Assembly (NCBI RefSeq): GCF_030814315.1
Contig: NZ_JAUSUV010000014.1
Span: 1-64,000 of the forward strand
DNA: 64,000 nucleotides
Direction of reading: 5' to 3'
From: Croceifilum oryzae
Lineage (GTDB): Bacteria > Bacillota > Bacilli > Thermoactinomycetales > Thermoactinomycetaceae
The position numbers were made by a program, and so were the translations under genes. The notes beneath the pieces are model-generated. The model was not told the origin of the DNA and did not search any database. It saw nothing but the letters and a program-made list of their open reading frames with translations. Positions 56,984-64,000 of the stretch are shown in pieces. Numbering within the stretch: the first letter of the stretch is position 1; each line of letters starts with the position of its first letter.

Positions 56984-57682
56984 ATGTTGAAGGCGAAAAA
57001 AATTTTTATGCCAGTATTAATAGCTTTGGTTATGTTTTGTTTAACTTTATCTCCAAGTTTGAGGGTTACTGCGCAAACCAATGATACTGGTATTGTTGTA
57101 GTTAAAGGTAATGAAGCTAAGAAATGGGTCAATACAATGCTACATGCAGTAGAGAAAGGTGAAGTTAAAAAAGTAGCCCCTTTGTCTGCTTTTGCTTTTG
57201 AAAGATCAGTTGTGTACACCGTTGGTGGTGGAGTTACAGTTGTTACAGTTCCTTTGCAAGGGGATTATAGCCTTTCTAGTAACGTAACGACATTCTTTGA
57301 TAAGAATGATGCTGTATTGCAGACAAATGAATCGTTAGTAACCAAAAATGTGTTCGGAAACTTCCAAGTCAATAAGTATTTGAATGGAGTATCTACTACT
57401 TCCACGGATACTGGGATTGCGTATAAGACAGATGATCAAATGCGTGCAGAAAAGCCGTTTGGCTCTGGAATTAAACCAATGGGTGTTAAAAAAATCGCTG
57501 CTTGTCTTACCGTAGTTATGGGTCTTGGTGGTACATTGGGTTATGTTATCGCGGCTTCATGTGTTGGTACGTGTATGGCACCGACACCAGTTACTGCCGC
57601 AATATGTGCGGCATGTATTGGTGCATTTGCGGCTGTTGGTGTGGGGACTATGTCTCAAGCGCAAGCTTGCTTCAGTCATTAA
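56984..57682 (+). CDS. Secreted cysteine-rich bacteriocin precursor, halocin-C8-like (B)
   Basis: A 232-aa pre-pro-protein starting at the ATG behind AGGAGG. The signal peptide covers about 1-31 (cleavage near VTAQT). The pro-region contains SNVTTFFDKND and NFQVNKYLNG, which align with SNVSFFFDKNN and TFQVVTYTNG of locus A. The last 60 or so residues are a hydrophobic Gly/Ala-rich domain with six cysteines in the A2 order (CVGTC and CAAC in the middle). Homology to A1 and A2 over the whole length is clear although the loci are 48 kb apart. A small membrane gene follows. Bacteriocin activity is inferred. Confidence 0.7.
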   Translation: MLKAKKIFMPVLIALVMFCLTLSPSLRVTAQTNDTGIVVVKGNEAKKWVNTMLHAVEKGEVKKVAPLSAFAFERSVVYTVGGGVTVVTVPLQGDYSLSSNVTTFFDKNDAVLQTNESLVTKNVFGNFQVNKYLNGVSTTSTDTGIAYKTDDQMRAEKPFGSGIKPMGVKKIAACLTVVMGLGGTLGYVIAASCVGTCMAPTPVTAAICAACIGAFAAVGVGTMSQAQACFSH

Positions 57683-57701
57683 TCATATGTGAGGTGATTT
57701 G

Positions 57702-57911
57702 ATGAATAAGATTTTGGCGATCTCGATTTTAGGATTGGGTATTTCTGGCGCCGTTTTACTGACCTCGATCCCTCCGTTGTTCGACTCTCCAATAAAAGAT
57801 GGGGCGAAGATGTATACTGCTGTTTCAGCAGTAGTTTGCATTATATTCGTTGTCTCGACTTTAGTATTTCGTAGGCGATTTGACAAAATGCAAAACGAAA
57901 AAAGAGAGTAA
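57702..57911 (+). CDS. Small two-TM membrane protein, candidate immunity factor (B)
   Basis: A 69-aa protein; the ATG at 57702 is placed correctly behind GAGGTG, while the upstream TTG at 57699 is too close. Two hydrophobic helices (about 5-24 and 38-56) are followed by a basic and acidic tail (RRRFDKMQNEKRE). It lies 19 bases after the precursor and mirrors the 64-aa gene of locus A in size, topology and place. Confidence 0.6.
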   Translation: MNKILAISILGLGISGAVLLTSIPPLFDSPIKDGAKMYTAVSAVVCIIFVVSTLVFRRRFDKMQNEKRE

Positions 57912-57936
57912 ATTATTCATTTTAAACACAGTAAAA

Positions 57937-57980
57937 CTCCTGTAATAGCTGTCTCAAATGAGATTTGACTATCACAGGGG
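57937..57980 (+). terminator. Terminator of halocin-like locus B
   Basis: Long imperfect hairpin: CTCCTGTAATAG with CTATCACAGGGG, and an inner CAAAT/ATTTG stem, followed by TCTTTGTTTG. Confidence 0.65.
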
Positions 57981-58325
57981 TCTTTGTTTGTATATGAGAG
58001 AATATGATTTTCCAAACTGTATTGTGAGAATTCCCAACACAACCAATTCCCTATGTAAATAAAAAAATATGAAGGATGAGCTATTAATTCTTCTACATCC
58101 CTCATATTTACATGATGAAGCAACCAGTGAAAATACCGTAAGGATAGAACCCATACATCAAAGCAACTAGATTCCTGCTTCTAAAGGCGGATCGCCTACA
58201 AACAGTCTGTACATAAGGTCGTGCCTCCTCCTGATCCAATTAAATAAAATGATGGAGAGGGGTAAGTCTGAGAACAGGTGATAAGTAAATAATGTCGAAA
58301 TTAGATAAATGAGGGAGAAACAAGT
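57981..58325 (-). other. Gene-poor stretch with a possible decayed minus-strand gene
   Basis: On the minus strand an ATG at 58214 with a strong AGGAGGAGG site opens only 15 codons (MYRLFVGDPPLEAGI). In another frame just downstream, codons run on as DVWVLSLRYFHWLLHHVNM and beyond for some 80 residues without an evident start. This could be one small gene broken by a frameshift, but no family is recognised. Confidence 0.25.
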
Positions 58326-58607
58326 CTAATCGGAAAAAATATCATACCCATGTCCATAAAAAATGGTGTTGTTGTCCATTTCAAATTTTTTCCATGTGAT
58401 GTTTGGTAGATAAATCTTCACTTTCGTGTCAGTTGTGATAACAAGTGTCTGCTCTGTTTTTCTACGAGTAGCAACATAGACTGCTTCCGTAGTTTCGTCA
58501 GGTAGTTGGGTCGTCCGACGTTCTTCCAGGTCAAACACTTGCTTTAAAGCTAATCGAGAACATCGTAAGGCATCTAGCGACTTGGCTTTGATATGAAACC
58601 GTAGCAT
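58326..58607 (-). CDS. Hypothetical 93-aa protein
   Basis: Starts MLRFHIKAKSLDALRC behind GAGAGGGG. It is soluble and mixed in charge, with a strand-rich middle (TEAVYVATRRKTEQTLVITT) and an aromatic end (FYGHGYDIF). No family is recognised. It is divergent from the XRE-TPR regulator and may be under its control. Confidence 0.5.
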   Translation of the reverse strand: MLRFHIKAKSLDALRCSRLALKQVFDLEERRTTQLPDETTEAVYVATRRKTEQTLVITTDTKVKIYLPNITWKKFEMDNNTIFYGHGYDIFSD

Positions 58608-58842
58608 GTTTTTCCCCTCTCTTTATCAAGTTTTCGCAATTATCTACTAGGATGTTTCCTGACTATAGTCTACTATGTTACGATAAAAATACAAAAGTTT
58701 GGAATTATCTACAATTTACGCAGTTGAGATAAAGGAATCCAATATACTTCTTTGTATTTTACTTCTACCCTTTCCATTACAGCCTGCTGTGCTCCGCATT
58801 CCACTGGAATCCTCTCGTCTGCTCCAAAAGGAGGAGAAATTT

Positions 58843-60201
58843 TTGCTTGTTTTAGTAAATGACCGACTAGCACAAGCTATTAAAAAGGCTCGTATTGCTA
58901 GGGAAATGCACCAAGACGATGTTTCGATAGAAACTGGTATATCAACCTCTCACTTGTATAATATTGAGAAAGGATACCACAGAGTAGACCGGGACAAGCT
59001 TCAAAAGGTTTGTGATTTGTTTAAGCTTCATTTAGAAAATTTTCTAAGTGAAGAGATTGCACCCATTGAACTTGATATCTCCCAGTACATCAAGCTCATT
59101 GAGTGGGAGCTTACTCAGAACCCTTCAAAAGCAATGGAGCATCTTCGTCAAATAGAATCACAGCAAGTACATCTTTTTGGTAAAAATGTTATTCTGGAAA
59201 TGTTTGCAAGTTATATCCGGGCCAAGCACTCTAAAATGAATGAACAGTATGACTTAGCCATCAAGTACTACAACGCTGTAATCAAAATCGCTACTGAATC
59301 GGGAGAACCTTTACATCACAATATGATCTCATCGAGTTACTTTGGAATTTCGCAAATTTTACATCGACAAAACAAGCTGTTACAAGCATTACAAGTCGTC
59401 CAATTAGGGATACAACATTTTGTTCCAGATGGAGAGCGTAGCTATAACTACGTACTATTTCGAATTAATCAAGCTTCCATTCTAGAGAAAATGGATCGAG
59501 ATAATGAAGCTTTGAATCTAATCGAAAAATACTGGACAGATCGTTCCTATCTAGATTTTTCGGATGCTCGTCTCAATTTATATCAGATCAAAACCGAAAT
59601 CCTTATCAAACAAGAGCGTTTTCAAGAGGCTGTGGACATCGCACAAGAAGGATTTGAATTGGCACGGTTAGATGGAAATGTGGATCGCGTTTTTGAATTC
59701 CTGTCGTCTATTGGCTATTCATTTGCAAGGCTAGGAAATTTACAAATTGCAAAAGTATATTTTGAAGAAGCAAACCAGCTTCAATCAAAGCTCAAAAGAA
59801 AAGTTCTAGCTTCCACTACTTATATACATCTTGCCAAAATCTATTCACTCCAAGAGCGCTTCGAGGATGCAAAACAGCACCTAGAAATCGCATTAACTCT
59901 TTCTCAAAGTGATGACTATTACTACGCAAAAGCTCTCACCGCTATGGGAGAAGCTCATTATCATCAAGAAAAGATGGAATCTGCTTTACAATACCTAGAT
60001 TCCGCTTGGAGGATAGCAACTAGGCTGAATCTTGACAACATGGTCAGACATACACTAACCTTATTATTAGATATATCTCATCGTTCAAAAATTTCTATAC
60101 ATGAGGAATACTTGGAATCATTTCGTTCTTCCTTTATAAAACCCACTGTCCAAGGAGGGATTGGTATGTTCGGATTTGTAAACGACCCACCAGATAATTA
60201 A
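58843..60201 (+). CDS. XRE-TPR transcriptional regulator (RRNPP-like)
   Basis: The best start is a TTG at 58843 behind AAGGAGGAG, giving 452 aa; the frame is open from 58699 but that N-terminus looks untranslated. Residues about 5-65 are an XRE helix-turn-helix (AIKKARIAREMHQDDVSIET and YNIEKGYHRVD). The rest is a series of helical TPR-like repeats, for example DLAIKYYNAVIKIA and QIAKVYFEEANQLQ. This architecture is that of peptide-sensing (PlcR/Rgg/Rap-like) or stage-specific regulators of Bacillales. No cognate signal-peptide gene is evident just downstream; a strong terminator follows. Confidence 0.8.
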   Translation: MLVLVNDRLAQAIKKARIAREMHQDDVSIETGISTSHLYNIEKGYHRVDRDKLQKVCDLFKLHLENFLSEEIAPIELDISQYIKLIEWELTQNPSKAMEHLRQIESQQVHLFGKNVILEMFASYIRAKHSKMNEQYDLAIKYYNAVIKIATESGEPLHHNMISSSYFGISQILHRQNKLLQALQVVQLGIQHFVPDGERSYNYVLFRINQASILEKMDRDNEALNLIEKYWTDRSYLDFSDARLNLYQIKTEILIKQERFQEAVDIAQEGFELARLDGNVDRVFEFLSSIGYSFARLGNLQIAKVYFEEANQLQSKLKRKVLASTTYIHLAKIYSLQERFEDAKQHLEIALTLSQSDDYYYAKALTAMGEAHYHQEKMESALQYLDSAWRIATRLNLDNMVRHTLTLLLDISHRSKISIHEEYLESFRSSFIKPTVQGGIGMFGFVNDPPDN

Positions 60202-60212
60202 CTACTTTTCTA

Positions 60213-60271
60213 AAAACACAAAAAAAGAATGACTAGATGGTTGTAATCACTAGTCATTCTTTTTTGTGTTT
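60213..60271 (+). terminator. Terminator after the XRE-TPR gene
   Basis: AACACAAAAAAAGAATGACTA pairs over its length with TAGTCATTCTTTTTTGTGTTT around a 15-base loop; it can act on both strands, serving also the minus-strand ORF at 60304 (quoted arm is the 5' side, 60214 onward). Confidence 0.85.
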
Positions 60272-60303
60272 AGGATAACACGCTCACTCAAGAACTGGAT
60301 TGT

Positions 60304-60465
60304 TTATGTCCCTTCCACTTTCTGAATGACTTTTTGCCAAGGATCAAATGCCTCAATTTCAGCGGTTCTAAACAGCATTTCCAATCTCTTATCCTCAGTT
60401 CTTATGTTAAATGAAGGAGTAAACCAGATTTCTACTTGTTTACCTCCATAATTTGCTCTAATCAA
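60304..60465 (-). CDS. Hypothetical 53-aa protein
   Basis: A TTG start with GAGGGGG upstream opens 53 codons that read like a real small protein: NYGGKQVEIWFTPSFN, then LEMLFRTAEIEAFDPWQ. It is soluble. It ends before the bidirectional terminator at 60213-60271. No family is recognised. Confidence 0.4.
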   Translation of the reverse strand: MIRANYGGKQVEIWFTPSFNIRTEDKRLEMLFRTAEIEAFDPWQKVIQKVEGT

Positions 60466-60611
60466 TTAGAACAACCCCCTCAAAATGGCATATGTCACAA
60501 GAAAATGTTCTTTGTCATCCCATCCATACACACGATCTATATATGGATTAAAAAAATATTAGAAAAGTTAGTTAAGACTAAATGTGTTGGTAATCGGGGA
60601 TTTCACATTCT

Positions 60612-60637
60612 GAAGACCTTGAAGCGGCAAGGTCTTC
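60612..60637 (+). terminator. Strong terminator with no clear gene before it
   Basis: GAAGACCTT pairs exactly with AAGGTCTTC, then TTTTTTTATTTTT. The 140 bases upstream hold no convincing ORF on the plus strand, so it may end a small RNA or insulate the next gene. Confidence 0.75.
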
Positions 60638-60718
60638 TTTTTTTATTTTTCTGAGTAAAGGAAGTATAATAGAGTTATTGCTGAACAGTTTGACAAGCTT
60701 GAAAAAGGAGGACTTGGT

Positions 60719-61633
60719 TTGAAAATCGCCATTACGGGATGCACTGGACTGGTTGGCACTGAACTAACTAGGTATTTTAAGGACCAGGGTGACGATGTCC
60801 TTCAAATAATAAGAGTAAAGAATGAGGATCCTAACCGTTCTACAGTGTATTGGAACCCGGATCAAGGTGTGGTGGAGACGGATCAATTAGAAGGATGTGA
60901 TGTCCTCATCCACTTAGCTGGGGAGAACATCTCGTCGCGTCGCTGGGATGAAAAGCAAAAGGAACGTATTTTAACGAGCCGTACGAGGGGAACTACTGTA
61001 CTCTGTAATGCTCTGGCTCGTTTAAAACAACCCCCAAAGGTACTTCTTTCGGCATCGGCTATCGGTTATTACGGAAATCACTCTGCTTCGATCACTCTAG
61101 ATGAAGAGGGCGTGAAAAGTAATGATTTTCTAGCTGAAGTAATATCAGAGTGGGAGTCTGCTACTCAACCAGCAAAAGAAGCGGGGATTCGAGTGGTCCA
61201 CATGCGTTTTGGTATTGTACTAAGCGAAAAGGGTGGAGCATTAGCAAAGATGTTATTACCGTTTCGGCTAGGAGTTGGCGGGAGAATAGGCGATGGCAAG
61301 CAGATAATGAGCTGGATTGCACTTGAAGAGATACCTCTCATCGTACAATTCTTAATCCAACAAGAGTCTATCACTGGTCCGGTTAATATAGTTAGTCCGG
61401 ACCCTGTTTCCAATCAGGAATTCGCAAATACGCTAGGAAAGGTACTTCATCGCCCTACGATTTTGCCTCTTCCTGCTTTTTTATTGAGAGTTCTCTTTGG
61501 AGAAATGGCAGATCCCCTGCTGGTTAATGGTTGTAATGTAATTCCGCGCAAACTTCAAGAAAGTGGATATTCATTTGCCTACCCCCACTTACATAGTACT
61601 CTCACCCGTATTCTTGGGAATAAAGAGAAGTAG
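60719..61633 (+). CDS. TIGR01777-type NAD-dependent epimerase/dehydratase (YfhF-like)
   Basis: A 304-aa extended SDR protein starting at a TTG behind AAAAGGAGGAC. The nucleotide-binding motif GCTGLVGTEL is at the N-terminus; LIHLAGENI and SASAIGYYGNH follow; the C-terminal DUF1731 segment is present (ending LTRIL). In this group the usual SDR tyrosine-lysine catalytic pair is modified, and substrates are unknown. It is 41 bases before the thioesterase gene, likely one transcript. Confidence 0.9.
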   Translation: MKIAITGCTGLVGTELTRYFKDQGDDVLQIIRVKNEDPNRSTVYWNPDQGVVETDQLEGCDVLIHLAGENISSRRWDEKQKERILTSRTRGTTVLCNALARLKQPPKVLLSASAIGYYGNHSASITLDEEGVKSNDFLAEVISEWESATQPAKEAGIRVVHMRFGIVLSEKGGALAKMLLPFRLGVGGRIGDGKQIMSWIALEEIPLIVQFLIQQESITGPVNIVSPDPVSNQEFANTLGKVLHRPTILPLPAFLLRVLFGEMADPLLVNGCNVIPRKLQESGYSFAYPHLHSTLTRILGNKEK

Positions 61634-61674
61634 TATCATTTCAACTAGGCATTTGATTGAGAGGTAGATGAAGA

Positions 61675-62187
61675 ATGGAAAAAAGATATGCTCGAGAATC
61701 CAGATGTTATAAAACGTCAAGAGTTTTTCCGCCTGATGTAAATAACCATAATACATTGTTTGGTGGGAAACTAATGGCCTATATTGACGATATTGCTTCT
61801 ATTGCAGCAACGAAACATTGTCGTCGATCTGTTGTTACAGCTTCCACGGATTCTGTTGACTTCTTGCACCCGATCAGACCAACCGATGCGGTTAGCTTGG
61901 AGTCTTTTGTGACGTGGACAGGAAAAACATCCATAGAAGTGTTTGTGAAGGTGATCAAGGAAGATTTATTGAGCGGAGAAAGAAAAATCGCAGCTACTTC
62001 CTTTCTTACATTCGTTTCCTTGAACGACAATCGGACCCCTATTCCCGTACCATCTGTTGTCCCAGAAACAGAAGAAGAAATGAAGTTGTATGAAACGGCT
62101 TCGCGAAGAGCTGAAGCGCGTAGAGTTAGAAGGAAAGAAAGCAGAGAGTTTGCTGACTTTCTCATAGTAAACCCGCCTTGGGAATAG
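61675..62187 (+). CDS. Acyl-CoA thioesterase (YkhA-like hotdog fold)
   Basis: A 170-aa hotdog-fold thioesterase that hydrolyses acyl-CoA. N-terminal PPDVNNHNTLFGGKLMAYID is the YkhA/YciA family active-site block, with N and D in the usual places; VDFLHPI and SFVTWTGKTSIEV follow. The C-terminus has a basic helix (RRAEARRVRRKE). It ends before a perfect 19-bp terminator. Confidence 0.93.
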   Translation: MEKRYARESRCYKTSRVFPPDVNNHNTLFGGKLMAYIDDIASIAATKHCRRSVVTASTDSVDFLHPIRPTDAVSLESFVTWTGKTSIEVFVKVIKEDLLSGERKIAATSFLTFVSLNDNRTPIPVPSVVPETEEEMKLYETASRRAEARRVRRKESREFADFLIVNPPWE

Positions 62188-62195
62188 AATCAATA

Positions 62196-62245
62196 AATAA
62201 AGTCTCTTACTTTGAGGTCATATATACAAAGTAAGAGACTTTATT
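62196..62245. terminator. Bidirectional terminator between thioesterase and yitT-like genes
   Basis: A perfect 19-bp inverted repeat (62196-62214 with 62227-62245) with A-rich and T-rich flanks on the two sides, between convergent genes. Confidence 0.9.
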
Positions 62246-62287
62246 ATTTTTTCGTCTTAGTAGCTTTTTACTAGTCTATTGAAACAT

Positions 62288-62908
62288 CTAGTGACTTTCA
62301 CTTGAAGTGATTGAGACTCGTTCATATTGATAAACCCAAGTAGTAATCTTTCCAGCGATCCCAACTGCAAGAATCGTATAAAGAACATGAGGAACGGAAA
62401 GGTAGAACAGTGAGAGGAGGAGAACAAGGGCATCCATGATAAAGAGCGTAGTTCCAATAGAAAGTCCGAATCGATTACTTAATAGGAGACCCAAGATTTC
62501 GTCCCCACCCGTTGCCCCACCATAACGCAAGATGACTCCCAATGCTAATCCAGTGACTAAGCCTGAGAGAATCGAAGCTACGATTAGCATGTCCGAGAGG
62601 TCAAGCACAAGAGAAGAATATTGTTCCATGAGGCTGTAGAAAAGGGTAAACGAAATGGTCATGATCGAAGTGTTAATAATGAGTTTCCAATCTTTCCGAA
62701 GCAATATGAACAAAATAACAGGAATATCTAAGAGAAGAATTGTAGTCGATGGAGAGAGACCAAAAGCGTATTTTCCCAATAGGGCTAATCCGAAAAATCC
62801 CCCATCTACTAAATGGTTTTGATAGTTTATATGAAAATAGACGAAAGCTAAAAGAAATGTTCCGAGTAACATGATACAAAGTTTCTGATACGGTGTTTTG
62901 TTCCGCAT
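62288..62908 (-). CDS. YitT-family membrane protein
   Basis: A 206-aa protein with about five hydrophobic helices (DUF161/YitT family). The family block RYGGATGGDEILGLLLSNR is clear, as is HLVDGGFFGLALL. Members usually have a C-terminal DUF2179 domain that is missing here (about 80 aa shorter than YitT), as in the short subgroup. The start follows AAAGAGGATA. Function in this family is not established. Three copies of TTTCGTAG (two direct, one inverted) lie at 62922-63003 around its start region. Confidence 0.85.
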   Translation of the reverse strand: MRNKTPYQKLCIMLLGTFLLAFVYFHINYQNHLVDGGFFGLALLGKYAFGLSPSTTILLLDIPVILFILLRKDWKLIINTSIMTISFTLFYSLMEQYSSLVLDLSDMLIVASILSGLVTGLALGVILRYGGATGGDEILGLLLSNRFGLSIGTTLFIMDALVLLLSLFYLSVPHVLYTILAVGIAGKITTWVYQYERVSITSSESH

Positions 62909-63331
62909 ACAAGTATCCTCTTTTCGTAGTTAGAAAACCAATGCTACGAAAGAAAAGATAACCGCGGGCATTTTGACCCTCATCCTGTATTTTTCTTTCG
63001 TAGTACATCATTGAGATGTGAACTATGAAAGAAGCTATGTGTACGAGAGGTCATATCGTTTCCAGATGGTACTGCCTGGAGACACAAAAATCCTGATCCC
63101 TTCTTTTGTGGTGTAAGAATATTTACCCTCAAAAGTGGGATTTTACTCCTTAAATGGTGGAATTGAAATTTCATTCGTTGCTTTAACATAAGACAAAAGA
63201 CCTCATGCATAGGGATAAGAGGAAAAATTGAATCCAATATTCATATGTACATGCACCGAGAGACACTCTTCTGGGCGCGGATACATATAGTAGATGGATG
63301 CAACAGAAAAATCTCATCGGAGGGGATTTTT
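62909..63331. other. Intergenic region between yitT-like gene and sigK
   Basis: No convincing gene. It holds TTTCGTAG at 62922-62929 and 62996-63003 and its inverse at 62944-62951, and towards the right end a CATATAGT stretch (about 63285) that could be the -10 of a mother-cell (sigma-E/K type) promoter for sigK; no convincing -35 was found. Confidence 0.3.
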
Positions 63332-63541
63332 ATGCCCGGAATCTTGACTGCGATTTCTTTAATGGTTCGGGAGATGGTACTTTTTGTATCGTACATTAAA
63401 AATAATGCGTTCCCTCAACCACTAGCCGATCAGGAAGAAGAGCGATGTCTCAAACTCATGGCTGAAGGAGATGCCGAAGCCCGAAATAAATTAATTGAAC
63501 ATAATCTGCGTTTGGTTGCGCACATTGTAAAAAGGTTATAG
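63332..63541 (+). pseudogene. sigK (N-terminal part): Interrupted pro-sigma-K gene, N-terminal part
   Basis: The ATG at 63332 behind GGAGGGG opens 69 codons that match the N-terminus of pro-sigma-K, the late mother-cell sigma factor. The pro-sequence [20 protein letters not shown] is followed by [11 protein letters not shown], so the SpoIVFB cleavage site falls at S20-Y21 as in Bacillus subtilis. [16 protein letters not shown] is the start of sigma region 2. The frame stops at TAG two codons later (KRL), where the family continues with a phenylalanine and the GED..EDLISIG block. No frame in the remaining 459 bases continues sigma-K. A skin-like intervening element is the leading explanation; a decayed second copy is the other. 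Confidence 0.8.
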
Positions 63542-63561
63542 ACACAAAACGATGTCAAAAA

Positions 63562-63672
63562 ATGATTGTCAAATCAGGGTTTGAGCTAGGAATGGTGAAG
63601 GCTTCGAACAACGGAGTGATCGGGGAGAAGAAGATCATTCGATCGGATGGATTGGATATTTTGATGGAGTGA
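63562..63672 (+). CDS. Small ORF just inside the sigK break
   Basis: 36 codons from an ATG (MIVKSGFELGMVKASNNG at the start, ending DGLDILME). No clear ribosome binding site. It may be a fragment of an element-borne gene; no family is recognised. Confidence 0.25.
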   Translation: MIVKSGFELGMVKASNNGVIGEKKIIRSDGLDILME

Positions 63673-63769
63673 TGTTGGACAAGCTACGTCTCGTAAGATT
63701 GTTTGATGATGATTTTATCACAAAAGAACACTAGATTGTATGAGTATATAAGTAGTAAGAGCTAGGCTT

Positions 63770-63813
63770 AGAAGCCATCTATTGAAAGGGGTATCTTTCA
63801 ATAGATGGCTTCT
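63770..63813. terminator. Bidirectional terminator beyond sigK
   Basis: A perfect 19-bp inverted repeat (63770-63788 with 63795-63813) followed by ATTTTTC. It stands between the plus-strand sigK fragment and a minus-strand gene entering from the right edge. Confidence 0.85.
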
Positions 63814-63903
63814 ATTTTTCATTATTTGGGCGAATTACGGTTGGTGATACAGATGTTGGTTCTACCCCTAAAGGATGTGATATTTTCACTTCTAAAACTG
63901 TTA

Positions 63904-64000
63904 CTATTTTCTCTCAGATAAGGAATCTTCTATTAGTTTTTTTACTTCAGGAGACTTTTCTTGCGGAGTAGGATTGATTCCTTCTAGAAGAATATCGAGT
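63904..64000 (-). CDS. C-terminus of a minus-strand gene cut by the window edge
   Basis: On the minus strand the frame is open from the edge and ends at a TAG at 63904-63906. The 31 visible residues include GINPTPQEKSPEVKK and end LIEDSLSERK, a charged helical tail. It converges on sigK, which is where the recombinase gene spoIVCA lies in the Bacillus subtilis skin element, but too little is visible to identify it. Confidence 0.4.
   Translation of the reverse strand, partial: LDILLEGINPTPQEKSPEVKKLIEDSLSERK

Noticed and set aside
60436-60654. 72-codon plus-strand frame before the epimerase
   Set aside because: No ribosome binding site, unlikely composition, and its 3' end runs through a terminator hairpin and T tract.
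63332-63541. sigK stop as a simple sequencing frameshift
   Set aside because: After the stop no frame continues the very conserved sigma region 2 (GED..EDLISIG) within the remaining 459 bases, so one inserted or lost base cannot explain it.

Overview
The window looks like chromosomal DNA of an endospore-forming low-to-mid-GC Firmicute of the Bacillales type. It carries a pro-sigma-K N-terminus with its SpoIVFB cleavage region, a DnaI-type helicase loader, a Bacillus-style histidine utilisation operon, YkhA-like and YitT-like genes, strong AGGAGG ribosome binding sites and many GTG/TTG starts. I cannot fix the genus; Thermoactinomycetaceae or a Paenibacillus/Brevibacillus relative would fit. 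No rRNA, tRNA or CRISPR array was seen.

Layout. 1-95: right end of an IS200/IS605-type TnpB element. 148-4970: hutH-hutU-hutI with a leader peptide and hairpin ahead of hutH. 5.1-7.3 kb: cell-wall amidase and an MFS exporter. 7.6-9.7 kb: locus A, two paralogous secreted cysteine-rich (halocin-C8-like) precursors plus a small two-TM protein. 9.7-12.4 kb (minus): iron/siderophore/haem-type ABC importer. 12.7-14.4 kb: secreted M64 peptidase with Ig-like domains. 14.6-18.1 kb: a compact RiPP-like export operon with a 69-aa precursor, ABC ATPase, ABC permease and a PqqD/RRE-like domain fused to an M50-like membrane protease. 18.2-21.3 kb (minus): dnaI, a zinc-ribbon miniprotein, a truncated cysteine hydrolase and an MFS exporter. 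21.6-47.7 kb: a three-gene, seven-module NRPS operon. 47.9-49.7 kb: mini-ORFs, a pair of crcB fluoride-channel genes and a secreted protein. 49.8-52.8 kb: OpuA-type compatible-solute importer with fused permease and binding protein. 52.9-56.6 kb: M3 oligopeptidase, ArsR-like regulator and AAA ATPase. 56.8-57.9 kb: locus B, a second halocin-C8-like precursor plus two-TM protein. 58.3-62.9 kb: XRE-TPR regulator, SDR-type epimerase, acyl-CoA thioesterase and YitT protein. 63.3-64.0 kb: sigK cut off after codon 69, followed by unrelated DNA, which suggests a skin-like intervening element.

How the genes work together. The NRPS begins with a surfactin-type starter condensation domain, so I predict a lipoheptapeptide. 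Adenylation codes read by eye give D-Thr, unresolved (DVWQFGFIYK), Ala, Ser, unresolved (DSQFTGQVVK), D-Thr and Gln-like, released by one C-terminal thioesterase; the divergent MFS protein may export it. The two Thr-activating A-T units are near-identical at DNA level, a sign of recent duplication or gene conversion. With the two halocin-like loci, whose promoters share 23 of 27 bases, and the RRE-protease operon, the window holds at least three peptide-antagonism systems. The RRE-protease operon and the co-regulated halocin-like loci are the best candidates for undescribed biology, and the interrupted sigK is the best candidate for an undescribed developmental DNA rearrangement.
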